DNA of 64,000 nt from Oscillospiraceae bacterium. GTDB lineage: Bacteria; Bacillota; Clostridia; Oscillospirales; Oscillospiraceae. The first letter of the stretch is position 1; each line of letters begins with the position of its first letter. Below are positions 32,282-41,029 of this stretch, in pieces. Location of the stretch: positions 1 through 64,000 of the forward strand of contig JAFTGD010000023.1 of NCBI GenBank assembly GCA_017458065.1, read 5' to 3'. Below the pieces are notes generated by a model. It was not told the origin of the DNA, ran no database searches, and worked only from the letters and a program-made list of their open reading frames with translations. A program made the translations under genes and the position numbers.

Positions 32282-33667
32282 ATGAGCAGTGTGGAGAAAA
32301 AACGCAGCAACTTTTCCGGAACTCTCGGGTTCTTCCTGGCGAACGTGGCGGGCGCGGTCGGCCTCGGCAACCTCTGGGGCTTCCCGTACAAGATGGGCCG
32401 CGGCGGCGGTTTCCCCTTCCTGGTGATCTATCTGGTCGCGGTCTTTGCCATCGGGATCCCGATCGTCATCGCAGAGTACGGCTTCGGACGCAAGTTCCGT
32501 GTCGGGCCGGTCAAAGCCTATTCCGCCGTCAACAAAAAGTGGAGCTTTGTCGGCTGGCTGCATGAGATCACCTGTATTCTGGTGATGGGCTTCTATGCCC
32601 TGATCGTCGGTTACCTGATGAAGTACATGTGCATGTATTTTCTCGCCATCTTCGGGGTCGGCAGCTTCGCGGCCACGGACGGCGCCAGTTACTTTACCGG
32701 CATGATCTCCTCCCCCATCGAGCCGCTGATCTGGACGGCGCTGGTGCTGGTGCTCACCTACTTCATCATCCGCAACGATTTTGCCAAGGGCTATGAGAAA
32801 GCCTGCAAGGTGCTGCTGCCGGTGCTGTTTGTGATGCTGATCATCGTCGCGGTCCGCAGCTGCACGCTGCCCGGCGCGACAGAAGGTCTGAAGTATATGT
32901 TCGAGCCGAACCTCAGCGCCTTCGGCGAGCTCGGCTTCTTCGGCGTCTTCTCGCTGGCCGTTGTACAGATGTGGTTTTCCATCAACATCGGCTTCGGCAC
33001 CAACATCTTCCTCTCCTCCTTCATGCCGGATAAGACCAGCATCACCAGGCAGGCCATCGTGATCCCGATTGCGGATATGATCGTCGCAGTGCTCGCCGGG
33101 CTTGCCATCATGCCGGCGGTGTTCGCCTACGGCCTGGACCCCAGCTCCGGACCCAGCCTTCTGTTTATCACGCTGAAGAACGTCTTCGCCGATATGCCCG
33201 CCGGCAATGTCTTCGGCTTTATCTTCTTTGTCTCGGCCGTCGCCGCGGGTCTCTCCACCAGCATCGGCATCACCGGTGCCCTCGTCCCCATCGGGACGGA
33301 GGAACTGGGCTGGAGCCTGGACAAGTCCACCGGCGCGTCCTGCCTGCTCTCCTTCATCCTGTCCATTCCGGTCTCCCTCGGATACGGGCTTCTCTCCGGC
33401 GTCCACCCGCTGGCCTGGCTGGGCGAACGTTTTGCGGGCTACGACATGCTGGATTCCATCGACTTCCTCGGCGAGAACGTCTTTCTCTCCTTCGGCGCGC
33501 TCTTCATGGTCGTCTTCATCGGCTGGGTCTGGAAGCCCGACGCGGTGCTCACCGAGATTGAGAAAAACGGTGCGTTCAGCTGGAAGAAGCTCTGGCTCTT
33601 CCTGTTCCGCTACATTGCCCCGCTTGCGACCTTCTTTGTCGCACTGAACTCTCTTGGCATCCTGTGA
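32282..33667 (+). CDS. Neurotransmitter:sodium symporter (NSS/SNF) family transporter
   Basis: This 461-residue membrane protein has the family's first helix with the sodium and substrate site, NVAGAVGLGNLWGFPYKMG, and about 11-12 membrane segments. Bacterial members such as LeuT and MhsT import amino acids with Na+. The specific substrate is unclear. I chose the second ATG (32282), seven bases after AGGAG; the first ATG would touch the ribosome binding site. It is monocistronic, with its own promoter and terminator. Confidence 0.92.
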   Translation: MSSVEKKRSNFSGTLGFFLANVAGAVGLGNLWGFPYKMGRGGGFPFLVIYLVAVFAIGIPIVIAEYGFGRKFRVGPVKAYSAVNKKWSFVGWLHEITCILVMGFYALIVGYLMKYMCMYFLAIFGVGSFAATDGASYFTGMISSPIEPLIWTALVLVLTYFIIRNDFAKGYEKACKVLLPVLFVMLIIVAVRSCTLPGATEGLKYMFEPNLSAFGELGFFGVFSLAVVQMWFSINIGFGTNIFLSSFMPDKTSITRQAIVIPIADMIVAVLAGLAIMPAVFAYGLDPSSGPSLLFITLKNVFADMPAGNVFGFIFFVSAVAAGLSTSIGITGALVPIGTEELGWSLDKSTGASCLLSFILSIPVSLGYGLLSGVHPLAWLGERFAGYDMLDSIDFLGENVFLSFGALFMVVFIGWVWKPDAVLTEIEKNGAFSWKKLWLFLFRYIAPLATFFVALNSLGIL

Positions 33668-33709
33668 ACCGCAATCCTGCGTACAAAACCGAATCCCCTC
33701 TTCATAAGA

Positions 33710-33738
33710 TGATCCCCGGCCAAAGCGGCCGGGGATCA
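33710..33738 (+). terminator. Terminator of the sodium symporter gene
   Basis: TGATCCCCGGCC pairs perfectly with 33727-33738 over five bases, followed by TTGTTTTCTG. Confidence 0.85.
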
Positions 33739-33842
33739 TTGTTTTCTGCTGTATTTTCCGTGAAGCCGGCTCACACGCCTGATTGCCGTTGTGCCGGGAC
33801 CCGCTTGACAGATCTCCGGGCACCGGGGCGTTCGTCGGCTCC

Positions 33843-35078
33843 TTACTGATCCGCCTTTTCGATCGCTTCTGTGAAGTCCTGAATCAGGTCTTCAATGTCC
33901 TCGATCCCAACGCTCACCCGGATCAGATCGTCATAAACGCCTGCTCGTTCCCGCTCCTCCTTCCCGGAGTGGATGAAGAGGCTGGATGCCGGATGAACCA
34001 CCAGCGTCCGCACATCCCCGATGTTGCTGACAATACTGGCGTATTTCAGATGATTGACGATCTGGAAAGCTCTTTCCTTGCTCCCCGCCCGGAAGGTCAG
34101 GATCGCTCCGGCTTTTCCGCCGGTGAAAAGCCTTGTCCTCGAATAGGAGCCGCTGGTTTCCAGCCCGGGATAATTGACCGCATGTATGCCGCGGAGCTGT
34201 GACAGCGCATTTGCAAGCGCCAGCGCATTGCTGCACTCCCGCTCTACACGCAGCCCGATGGTCTCCAGCCCAAGGATATTGAGAAATGCGTTCTGGGGCG
34301 CAAGACACGGCCCGAAATGCTGCCAGATATCGTTCCTCAGCCGGGAGAGATAGGCCAGTTTCGGGATTCCGCAAAAATCTTTCAGCGCCGGCCAGCGCTC
34401 GCCGTCCCAAAGGAAGTTCCCGCCGTCTACGATGACGCCGCTGATTGCGCTTCCGTGCCCGTTGATGTATTTGGACGAGGAATGGATCGCCACATCCGCG
34501 CCGTGGCGGAGCGGGTGGAAAAGAACCGGCGTTGCCGTCGTGTTGTCAACGATCAGGGGGATGCCGTTTGCATGCGCAAGCTCGGCAAGGCCTTCCACAT
34601 CCGCCACATCAAGGCCGGGATTGCTGATCACTTCCGTAAAAACCAGCTTTGTCTTTTCCGTGATCAGCGGCTTGCAGGATTCCGGTTCTCCCCGGGAGGC
34701 AAACCTTGTTTTGATGCCAAACTTTTCCAGGTCGTGAAACAGGCTCAGCGTCCCGCCGTACAGTCGGCTTGTTGCGATGATTTCATCCCCCGCCTGCAAA
34801 ATATTCAGCAGCGCCATCGAAACCGCCGCCATTCCGGAAGCGCAGGCAACCGCCGCAACGCCTTCCTCCAGTTCCGCGATCTGCCTTTCAAAAGCCAATA
34901 CCGTCGGGTTCTGGAGTCTGGAATACGCAAAACCCGGCGCCTGATTGGAAAACACCTTTTCCATCTGCTCTGCGCTTGACTGCTCGAATGCGGAAACCTG
35001 GGCAACCGGCGCCAGCGTCGATCCGGCGTGGAACTCGGCCCGGTAGCTGCCATGTAAAACTTTTGTGTTGAACTTCAT
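33843..35078 (-). CDS. metY: O-acetylhomoserine sulfhydrylase-type PLP enzyme (MetY-like)
   Basis: This 411-residue Cys/Met-metabolism PLP enzyme has YSRLQNPTVLAFERQIAELE, the phosphate-binding ACASGMAAVSMAL, FTEVISNPGLDVAD, VDNTTATP and the PLP lysine in SSSKYINGHG. The 410-430 residue length and these motifs fit O-acetylhomoserine aminocarboxypropyltransferase rather than cystathionine synthase. It should make homocysteine from O-acetylhomoserine and sulfide or a thiocarboxylate. It is divergent from an AraC-type regulator, and paired sites between them recur at the GRE/sulfite-reductase operon 10 kb away. Confidence 0.85.
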   Translation of the reverse strand: MKFNTKVLHGSYRAEFHAGSTLAPVAQVSAFEQSSAEQMEKVFSNQAPGFAYSRLQNPTVLAFERQIAELEEGVAAVACASGMAAVSMALLNILQAGDEIIATSRLYGGTLSLFHDLEKFGIKTRFASRGEPESCKPLITEKTKLVFTEVISNPGLDVADVEGLAELAHANGIPLIVDNTTATPVLFHPLRHGADVAIHSSSKYINGHGSAISGVIVDGGNFLWDGERWPALKDFCGIPKLAYLSRLRNDIWQHFGPCLAPQNAFLNILGLETIGLRVERECSNALALANALSQLRGIHAVNYPGLETSGSYSRTRLFTGGKAGAILTFRAGSKERAFQIVNHLKYASIVSNIGDVRTLVVHPASSLFIHSGKEERERAGVYDDLIRVSVGIEDIEDLIQDFTEAIEKADQ

Positions 35079-35107
35079 CGATAACCTGCCTCCTTTGGGT
35101 GTCGATC

Positions 35108-35137
35108 ATTTTACCAAATTGCACCCTCAGTCGGAAA
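35108..35137 (-). promoter_or_regulatory. Weak activator-type promoter of metY
   Basis: On the minus strand TAAAAT lies 18 bases after a poor -35 (TTTCCG). The paired AraC-type sites begin 18 bases upstream of this -35, the same geometry as at the GRE operon promoter, which suggests activator dependence. Confidence 0.5.
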
Positions 35138-35155
35138 CGGGAGAGCAGATTGTCG

Positions 35156-35186
35156 AAATCATTCCGGAAAAATCAAAATAATTCCG
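35156..35186. promoter_or_regulatory. Paired AraC-type sites between metY and its regulator gene
   Basis: AAATCATTCCG (35156-35166) and AAATAATTCCG (35176-35186) are direct repeats 20 bp apart, two helical turns, as expected for an AraC-family dimer. Related pairs lie at 46173-46203 and 46254-46284. Confidence 0.65.
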
Positions 35187-35219
35187 CTCTTTCTTACCTA
35201 TTTAACCGGTATGTTAGTA

Positions 35220-35248
35220 TTGACTTTATCCCGGAAACAATTTATACT
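35220..35248 (+). promoter_or_regulatory. Promoter of the AraC regulator-ABC transporter-siroheme operon
   Basis: TTGACT and TATACT are separated by 17 bases, with a short leader to the start codon at 35288. The paired sites end 34 bases upstream of the -35 box. Confidence 0.75.
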
Positions 35249-35287
35249 CACTGTCAGCTATCATCACCTTGAAAGGGCCACTTGCAA

Positions 35288-36328
35288 ATGCAGCAGCAAT
35301 CAGCGCAGATCCGAATACTCGTCGCCATCGATGAACTGCCCAGCCCCGTCTGGAAGAAATTCCAGCGGCAGGTTCAGGCAACATTTGTGCGCGACGGGGC
35401 GTCTGCTTACCGTGAACTGATTCATGAAAACTATGATATCAGCTTTATTGATCTGTTTCTGACCGGACTGGACAGTCTGGAACTGCTTCGGCGGATCCGG
35501 GACGAGAAGTTATGCTCCTCCGTCGTCCTGACCAGCGAAACCCCTTCTTTTCACTACGCGCAGCAGGGAATTTTATACGGCGTCAGCGCCTATCTTCTGC
35601 GGCCGCTGGACGAGCAGGACCTTGCGCATGTGTTCAGCCGCTATCTCGCCGGGAACACCCCGAATGCCGCGCCGCTTCAGAAAGCCGCCGAGGACATTGC
35701 CTCTCACGTGCGAAAGCCGGAATTCACCTCCCACTTTCTGGAAATCGGGAAAACACTGATGACGCTTGACGATTCCCCCATCGAGCAGAGCCTTCGGTGG
35801 AGGGATCTCTACGAGGCCGTTGTCCTGCGGATCTACCGGGTATACCCCTGGCTGCGCCTGTATTATCACCCGGAGGAGTTCCTCCGGGCGGATTTCATCC
35901 GGGAGCAGGACACCCAGACGGTTCGCAACACCTGTCTCCGCAAAAGCAGGCTGCTCCACGCGGCCCTGATCGAGCTTCTTCCCCCGGAAGCCAATGAGGA
36001 GATGACGTCGATCCTGATTTACCTGCTTCGAAATCTGGAACAGAATCTGCAGCAGAAGGAAGTCGCCGAGCACTTTTATATCACAAACTCCACGCTGAGC
36101 GCCCGTTTTCAGACGCATCTCGGATATTCCTATCGGGATTACATGACCCGTGTTAAGATGATCCGCGCCAGATATCTCATCCGCTATTCCGATCTGGAGC
36201 TCCGGGACCTTGCCGGCCGCCTCGGTTATAAAGACCGGGAGTATTTTTCCGAACTGTTCGAGCAGCGCACGGGGCAGTCCCTCGCGGCGTACGCTGCGGA
36301 TCACGAAGGGACACACTACGTTATTTAA
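35288..36328 (+). CDS. AraC-type DNA-binding response regulator
   Basis: This 346-residue protein has an N-terminal receiver domain (ILVAIDELPS, acceptor Asp55 in FIDLFLTGLDSLELL, and LLRPLDEQD where Arg replaces the usual Lys of the KP motif) and a C-terminal AraC double helix-turn-helix with VAEHFYITNSTLSARFQ and LAGRLGYKDREYFSELFEQ. The middle is a linker of unknown role. No partner kinase is adjacent. The Arg for Lys change suggests altered phospho-signalling or ligand sensing. Shared paired sites suggest it controls metY, the GRE/sulfite-reductase operon and the YeiH gene. ATG 35288 is preferred; a TTG two codons earlier is possible. Confidence 0.85.
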   Translation: MQQQSAQIRILVAIDELPSPVWKKFQRQVQATFVRDGASAYRELIHENYDISFIDLFLTGLDSLELLRRIRDEKLCSSVVLTSETPSFHYAQQGILYGVSAYLLRPLDEQDLAHVFSRYLAGNTPNAAPLQKAAEDIASHVRKPEFTSHFLEIGKTLMTLDDSPIEQSLRWRDLYEAVVLRIYRVYPWLRLYYHPEEFLRADFIREQDTQTVRNTCLRKSRLLHAALIELLPPEANEEMTSILIYLLRNLEQNLQQKEVAEHFYITNSTLSARFQTHLGYSYRDYMTRVKMIRARYLIRYSDLELRDLAGRLGYKDREYFSELFEQRTGQSLAAYAADHEGTHYVI

Positions 36329-36361
36329 GACAAACGTCTTCGAAAGGAAGAGCTCATTCTC

Positions 36362-37312
36362 ATGAAGAAAAAAACCGCATTCGGGTTTCTGGCTTTCATC
36401 TGTGTGTGCAGCAAGCTGCTCGTCATCGGCGCCGCTGCGTCTGCGGAAGAACCGGCCTCTGTCACCGTCGTCGACGACCTCGGCAGAGAGGTCATAGCGC
36501 CTTACCGTCCGCAGCGCGTCGCTGCGCTGCTCGGCAGCTTTGCCGACATCTGGACGCTGGCGGACGGCCCCGACAGCCTCGTCGCCGCGGCCGAGGACAC
36601 CTGGACTTCGTTCGATCTGGATCTGGGCGAAGATGTCGTCAATCTGGGCCCGGTACGGAGCTTTGACCTTGAAAAGCTTATCGCTTCCGAGCCGGATCTC
36701 ATTCTCGCCAGTTCCGTGCAGGCTCTGGACCTGGAGCTGCTGCCCACATTTGAGGAGCTTGGCTATCCTGTCGTCTACTTTGACGTCTCCGGTTTTGCCG
36801 AGTATCTTCACATGCTGGAGGTATGCACGCAGATCACCGGCGCACAGGACCGTTACACCCGCTACGGCAGCGACGTGGTGGCACAGGTGGACGCCGCCAT
36901 CGCCCTGCAGGACGGCAGCGCACCCTCCGTTCTCTACATCCGGGCTTCCTCAGGCAGCTTCAGCGTCAAAGGCAGCGAGGGCAATGTGCTCGGCGAGATG
37001 CTTGCCGCGCTGGGCTGCCGGAACATTGCCGACGGGGACAACAGTCTGCTGGAAAACCTGAGTCTGGAAGTGATTCTGGAGGAAGACCCCGACTACATTT
37101 TCATTGTCTATCAGGCCGCCGATCCCACCCAGGCGCAGGCCCTGCTGGAGGAATCTCTGCTGTCCAATCCCGCCTGGTCCGGGCTGCGGGCCGTGCAGGA
37201 GGGGCGGGTTTTTGTTCTGGAACACCGGCTGTATAATCTCAAGCCGAATGCGCAGTGGGGAGCCGCCTATGAAGCGCTCGCCCGGATCCTGTACGGGGAT
37301 GACGAATCATAA
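36362..37312 (+). CDS. ABC transporter substrate-binding protein (FepB/BtuF class)
   Basis: This 316-residue exported protein has a signal peptide (MKKKTAFGFLAFICVCSKLL, cleavage probably after AASA) and a type III binding-protein fold: VTVVDDLGREVIAPYRPQRV, DLILASSVQ and DYIFIVYQAAD. No lipobox Cys is obvious, unusual for Firmicutes, although Cys14 and Cys16 lie in the hydrophobic core. Ligands of this class are iron chelates, haem or corrinoids. It is second in the AraC-regulator operon and precedes its permease and ATPase genes and a siroheme synthase gene. Confidence 0.88.
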   Translation: MKKKTAFGFLAFICVCSKLLVIGAAASAEEPASVTVVDDLGREVIAPYRPQRVAALLGSFADIWTLADGPDSLVAAAEDTWTSFDLDLGEDVVNLGPVRSFDLEKLIASEPDLILASSVQALDLELLPTFEELGYPVVYFDVSGFAEYLHMLEVCTQITGAQDRYTRYGSDVVAQVDAAIALQDGSAPSVLYIRASSGSFSVKGSEGNVLGEMLAALGCRNIADGDNSLLENLSLEVILEEDPDYIFIVYQAADPTQAQALLEESLLSNPAWSGLRAVQEGRVFVLEHRLYNLKPNAQWGAAYEALARILYGDDES

Positions 37313-38300
37313 GCGGCTCTTCAGGACCGCCGCCGCTCTCGGCGTCTGCGTCCTGCTTTCCGCGCTGCTGAGCATCTGTCTGGGGCCGGTGAAGCTCTCC
37401 CCGGCGCAGATTCTTCTTGCGCTGTTTGAAGGGGACAGGGCCAGCACCTCCGCGCGGATCATTGCGCATGTCCGACTTCCGCGCACCTTTGCCTCGCTTC
37501 TGACCGGGGCGGCGCTGGCCGTCTCCGGGGCCATGATTCAGAGCGTTCTGGAAAACCCCCTCGCCGCGCCCAATGTGATCGGCGTCAACACCGGCGCCGG
37601 TCTGGCCGTGGCCCTCTGCTCCGCCCTGATGCCGGGCGCTTTTGCTTTTCTGCCGGTTGCCGCCTTCCTGGGCGCGCTGGCCGGTGTGCTGCTGGTCATG
37701 CTGATCGGGGAACGGACAGGCGCCTCGCGCCTGACCCTTGTGCTCGCAGGCATCGCCGTCTCAGCGGTTTTTTCCGGCGCCATCGACATGATCCTTACAC
37801 TTGTCCCGGAATCTCTGAGCGCCTATTCCGACTTTCGCATCGGAGGCTTTGCCGGTGTGACGATGCAGAAAATCCGCCCGGCCGCCGTCGTTATCGGCGC
37901 GGCGTTTCTCCTGGCGAGTTCTCTCGCGCCCCAGATGGAACTGCTTGCCCTCGGGCAGGACACCGCCCGTAGCCTCGGTCTGAGAGTGAAACCGGTTCGC
38001 ATCCTGCTTCTGACGGCCGCCGCCGCGCTGGCGGGGGCCGCGGTCAGCGTTGCGGGGCTGGTGGGCTTTGTGGGGCTGATTGTCCCCCATGCCGCAAGGA
38101 AGCTTTCAAACGGGGAAGGACTCTGGCTCCTGGTCTTCTCCGCGCTGGGCGGTGCCGCTTTTGTTACCGTATGCGATCTGATCGCGCGGACGCTTTTTTC
38201 TCCCTACGAGCTGCCCGTCGGCATCGTGCTTTCCTTCCTCGGCGGGCCCTTCTTTCTCTGGCTGATTCTTCGCCGGAAAGGGGGCCGCGGAGATGCTTGA
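37299..38300 (+). CDS. FecCD-type ABC transporter permease
   Basis: This 333-residue membrane protein has about nine to ten hydrophobic segments and the family signatures VRLPRTFASLLTGAALAVSG, NPLAAPNVIGVNTGAGL, GFVGLIVPHAARKL and ELPVGIVLSFLGGPFFLWLI (read as its first 20 residues). The true start at 37299 overlaps the end of the binding-protein gene; the longer open frame is a shadow of that gene. It forms the membrane channel for the importer. Confidence 0.92.
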   Translation: MTNHKRLFRTAAALGVCVLLSALLSICLGPVKLSPAQILLALFEGDRASTSARIIAHVRLPRTFASLLTGAALAVSGAMIQSVLENPLAAPNVIGVNTGAGLAVALCSALMPGAFAFLPVAAFLGALAGVLLVMLIGERTGASRLTLVLAGIAVSAVFSGAIDMILTLVPESLSAYSDFRIGGFAGVTMQKIRPAAVVIGAAFLLASSLAPQMELLALGQDTARSLGLRVKPVRILLLTAAAALAGAAVSVAGLVGFVGLIVPHAARKLSNGEGLWLLVFSALGGAAFVTVCDLIARTLFSPYELPVGIVLSFLGGPFFLWLILRRKGGRGDA

Positions 38301-39069
38301 GCTTTGCAATGTGTGCAGCGCCTACGGCGGCAGAGAGGCGCTGTCCGAGATCAGCCTTCGCTTTGAACCGGGAGAGGTTCTGGTGATCATCGGTCCCAAC
38401 GGCAGCGGAAAAAGCACGCTTCTGCGCACCGCGCTCGGCCTGCAGCCCAAAACCGCCGGCGAGATTCTTCTGGACGGGCAGCCTCTGGAACAGTTCAGCC
38501 CCCGGCAGACAGCCAGAAAAATTTCCTATCTGCCCCAATTCCGAAACGTCCCGGACATTACGGTCCAGCGCCTGGTGATGCACGGCCGCTTTCCCCATAT
38601 GGGTTATCCCCGCCGATACACGGCGCAGGATCGCAAGATTGTCGCCCGCGCGCTCGATCGCGCGGGAATCCCGGATCTGGCCGCAAGGCCCATTAAGAGC
38701 CTGAGCGGGGGGCAGCGCCAGAAAGCCTATCTTGCTATGACGCTCGCTCAGGAGAGCGAGACGCTCCTTCTGGATGAACCGACAACCTATCTTGATGTCC
38801 GTCACCAGTTGCAGCTGGCTGCGCTCGCCCGGGTGCTTGCCTCCGAAGGGAAGGCTGTGGTCCTGGTGCTGCACGAATTGCCTCTGGCTTTCCGCGTCGC
38901 CGACCGCATCGCTCTGCTGGACGGGGGCCGTCTGATTGCTCTGGCGGTGCCGGAGGCGCTTTTCTCGGATCAGATCCTGGCCGAGCTCTTCGGCGTTACC
39001 CTGCGGCGGGTCAGGGACGAGGGCGGCTGGCAGTATTATTACAGCATCCATGCAGATCTGGAGGGATAA
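38293..39069 (+). CDS. FecE/BtuD-type ABC transporter ATPase
   Basis: This 258-residue ATPase has Walker A GPNGSGKST, Q-loop YLPQFRNVP, signature LSGGQRQ, Walker B LLLDEPTTYLD and the H-loop VLHELPLA. It overlaps the permease gene by eight bases. Together with the two preceding genes it completes a metal-chelate or tetrapyrrole importer. Co-transcription with siroheme synthase suggests it serves iron, haem or corrinoid supply for siroheme-dependent sulfite reduction. Confidence 0.95.
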   Translation: MLELCNVCSAYGGREALSEISLRFEPGEVLVIIGPNGSGKSTLLRTALGLQPKTAGEILLDGQPLEQFSPRQTARKISYLPQFRNVPDITVQRLVMHGRFPHMGYPRRYTAQDRKIVARALDRAGIPDLAARPIKSLSGGQRQKAYLAMTLAQESETLLLDEPTTYLDVRHQLQLAALARVLASEGKAVVLVLHELPLAFRVADRIALLDGGRLIALAVPEALFSDQILAELFGVTLRRVRDEGGWQYYYSIHADLEG

Positions 39070-39071
39070 CC

Positions 39072-39689
39072 ATGGCCTGGTTCCCGATGTTTATTCAGCT
39101 TGAAGGCGCCCGTGCGCTTCTGATCGGCGGAGGGAAAACCGCCCTCGGCAAGGCGCAGCGGCTGGAACCCTACGGCGTCACGCTGCACGTCGTCGCGCCG
39201 GAGATATTGCCTGCGCTGGCGGCGCTGCCCCATGTAAGCGTCAGGGCGCAGCGTGTTTTCTGTCCGGAGGACCTGGAGGAAGACTTTCTGTTCGTGATTG
39301 CGGCGACGGACGACCGCGAAGCGAATCACAGGGTATCGCAGCTTTGCCACGAAAAAAGAATCCCCGTGAACGTGGTCGACACGCCGGAGGACTGCTCTTT
39401 CCTTTTTCCCGCGCTGGTGCGCCGGGGACCTCTGAGCATCGGCATCTCAACCGGCGGAGCAAGCCCCTCAGGCGCACGCCGCCTGAAGGACGACATCGAC
39501 CGGATGCTTCCCTCCGGCATTGGGGACATTCTCACCTGGCTGGATACGACGCGCCCCGCGATCAAAGCGCGCGTTTCCTCCGAAGCGCAGCGCAAGACCG
39601 TTTTCGATCTGCTTTACAGCCGCTGTGTCGCCCTCGGCCGCCCTTTGACAGAGGCGGAACTGCAGGCGCTTCTGGAGGACTTCCGATAA
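39072..39689 (+). CDS. Siroheme synthase: precorrin-2 dehydrogenase/ferrochelatase
   Basis: This 205-residue protein matches the Met8 / CysG N-terminal module: ARALLIGGGKTALGKAQRLE at the NAD site, FVIAATDDREANHRVSQLC with the catalytic Asp region, NVVDTPEDCSFLFPALVRRG and GISTGGASPSGARRLK. It oxidises precorrin-2 to sirohydrochlorin and probably inserts iron. The methyltransferase half of CysG is absent. It begins two bases after the ATPase gene and ends the AraC-regulator operon. Siroheme is the cofactor needed by the sulfite-reductase-like proteins encoded convergently. Confidence 0.9.
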   Translation: MAWFPMFIQLEGARALLIGGGKTALGKAQRLEPYGVTLHVVAPEILPALAALPHVSVRAQRVFCPEDLEEDFLFVIAATDDREANHRVSQLCHEKRIPVNVVDTPEDCSFLFPALVRRGPLSIGISTGGASPSGARRLKDDIDRMLPSGIGDILTWLDTTRPAIKARVSSEAQRKTVFDLLYSRCVALGRPLTEAELQALLEDFR

Positions 39690-39750
39690 AAGCGCCGCAC
39701 ACATTGATTCGCGGCGGCGACGTTTTCTCCCCGAACCCTGCGCTGATTGT

Positions 39751-39787
39751 AAAAGACGGCACTGACTTTTTGTCAGTGCCGTCTTTT
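39751..39787. terminator. Bidirectional terminator between the two converging sulfur operons
   Basis: AAAAGACGGCACTGAC pairs perfectly with 39772-39787 over five T bases, giving a 16-bp stem with A and T tracts on either side. It reaches into the stop codon of the JAMM peptidase gene. Confidence 0.92.
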
Positions 39788-40214
39788 AATCATAGAGTTC
39801 CAGGATTTCCCATTCCGCCTCGCCGTTTCGAATGCGGAATGCATTCAGGTTCGGGACGGTTTCGGACTCCAGCGACAGAATCATATACGTCGCGGCAGGG
39901 TCATAGGCCAGCCGGATATCCTCTTCGGACGGTCTGGAGGGCGTCTCGGGATGGGAGTGCCAGTTGCCCAGCGGATTCAGGCCTTTTTCCCTCATATCCC
40001 GGATTGCGGCCAGCTGTTCCATGGGATCCAGAGAGAAATGCTCCGGAGAGGCATCCGTGTTGCGGAGAAGATAGACCTCTTTGATGTCCCGGATTCCGTT
40101 CTCCTCCGTTCCGGCAAGCAGGCCGCAGGCTTCATTGGGCAGTTCCCGCAGGGCATGCTCAATCAGCTTCTTCGCGTTTGCCCCGCTGAGTCTCACCTTT
40201 GTATTCGGGTTCAA
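39786..40214 (-). CDS. JAMM/MPN-domain metallopeptidase (HcyD/Mec-like)
   Basis: This 142-residue zinc peptidase has the JAMM signature: a conserved Glu in PNEACGLLAGT near residue 28 and NWHSHPETPSRPSEEDIRLA. Bacterial members next to ThiS-like carriers trim the carrier C-terminus or cleave cysteine from it (Mec in Mycobacterium, HcyD in Wolinella). The carrier encoded two genes upstream ends GGGC, so a residue must be removed before activation. It overlaps the ThiF-like gene by four bases and ends the operon. Confidence 0.88.
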   Translation of the reverse strand: MNPNTKVRLSGANAKKLIEHALRELPNEACGLLAGTEENGIRDIKEVYLLRNTDASPEHFSLDPMEQLAAIRDMREKGLNPLGNWHSHPETPSRPSEEDIRLAYDPAATYMILSLESETVPNLNAFRIRNGEAEWEILELYD

Positions 40215-41029
40215 GGCGCTTCTCCCTTCAGGTCGCAGGAGGGCTGTTCATAATCGATCAGCTCGGTGATCGTGGGGTGTTCGCCGCAGACCGGGCAGTC
40301 CGGCACGTTTTCCGGCAGCTTGACGGTATAGAACTCGTTGCTCAGCGCATCGTAGGTCAGCAGCTTTCCGACGAGAAGCTCCCCTGCCCCGGTGATGTAC
40401 TTGACCGCCTCCAGCGCCTGCAGGCAGCCGATCACCCCTGCCATCGCCCCTACCACGCCGGCCTGTCTGCAGGTCGGGACGGCGTCCTTGGGCGGCGGGT
40501 TTTTAAAGATGCAGCGATAGCACGGGCCTTCGCCCGGCACATAGGTCATCAGTTGTCCGCTGAAGCGGATGATACCCGCATGGCAGAAGGGCTTCTTTGC
40601 CATGACGCAGGCGTCATTGATCAGGAACTTTGCCGGGAAGTTGTCCGTGCCGTCGAGGATGAAATCATAGTCGTTTATAATGTTCAGGATATTCTCCGCG
40701 GAGATAAACTCATGATAGGTCACGACTTTTACGTCCGGGTTTAAGGCCTCGATGGTTTCACGGGCCGATTCCACCTTGGGCTTGCCGATATCCGCGGTGC
40801 TGTGGATAATCTGCCTCTGCAGATTGGACAGATCCACCACATCGGCATCCGCGATCCCGATCGTCCCCACTCCTGCCGCCGCAAGATACATCGCAGCAGG
40901 CGCGCCGAGTCCGCCGGCGCCGATGATCAGCACTTTCGCATTCAGCAGCTTCTTCTGTCCCTTTACGCCGATGTCTTTCAGAATAATATGGCGCGAATAC
41001 CGCTCCAGCTGCTCATTGGTGAACGCCAT
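40211..41029 (-). CDS. ThiF/MoeB/HesA-family E1-like adenylyltransferase (HcyF-like)
   Basis: This 272-residue enzyme has the ATP site LIIGAGGLGAPAAMYLA, DLSNLQRQI, the adenylation Asp in DFILDGTDNFPAKFLIND, and zinc-type Cys pairs CYRC and CPVC. A Cys in PTCRQAGVVG may form the carrier persulfide. It should adenylate the C-terminal Gly of the ThiS-like carrier for thiocarboxylation. The start overlaps the carrier stop (TGATG), so the pair is translationally coupled; a TTG just upstream is a less likely start. Confidence 0.92.
   Translation of the reverse strand: MAFTNEQLERYSRHIILKDIGVKGQKKLLNAKVLIIGAGGLGAPAAMYLAAAGVGTIGIADADVVDLSNLQRQIIHSTADIGKPKVESARETIEALNPDVKVVTYHEFISAENILNIINDYDFILDGTDNFPAKFLINDACVMAKKPFCHAGIIRFSGQLMTYVPGEGPCYRCIFKNPPPKDAVPTCRQAGVVGAMAGVIGCLQALEAVKYITGAGELLVGKLLTYDALSNEFYTVKLPENVPDCPVCGEHPTITELIDYEQPSCDLKGEAP

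Noticed and set aside
32084..33823. Minus-strand 579-codon open frame over the sodium symporter
   Set aside because: It is a shadow of the symporter gene, rich in Gly/Asp/His and without motifs.
39344..40084. Plus-strand 246-codon open frame spanning the terminator between siroheme synthase and the JAMM gene
   Set aside because: It crosses a strong bidirectional terminator and overlaps two well-supported genes in other frames.
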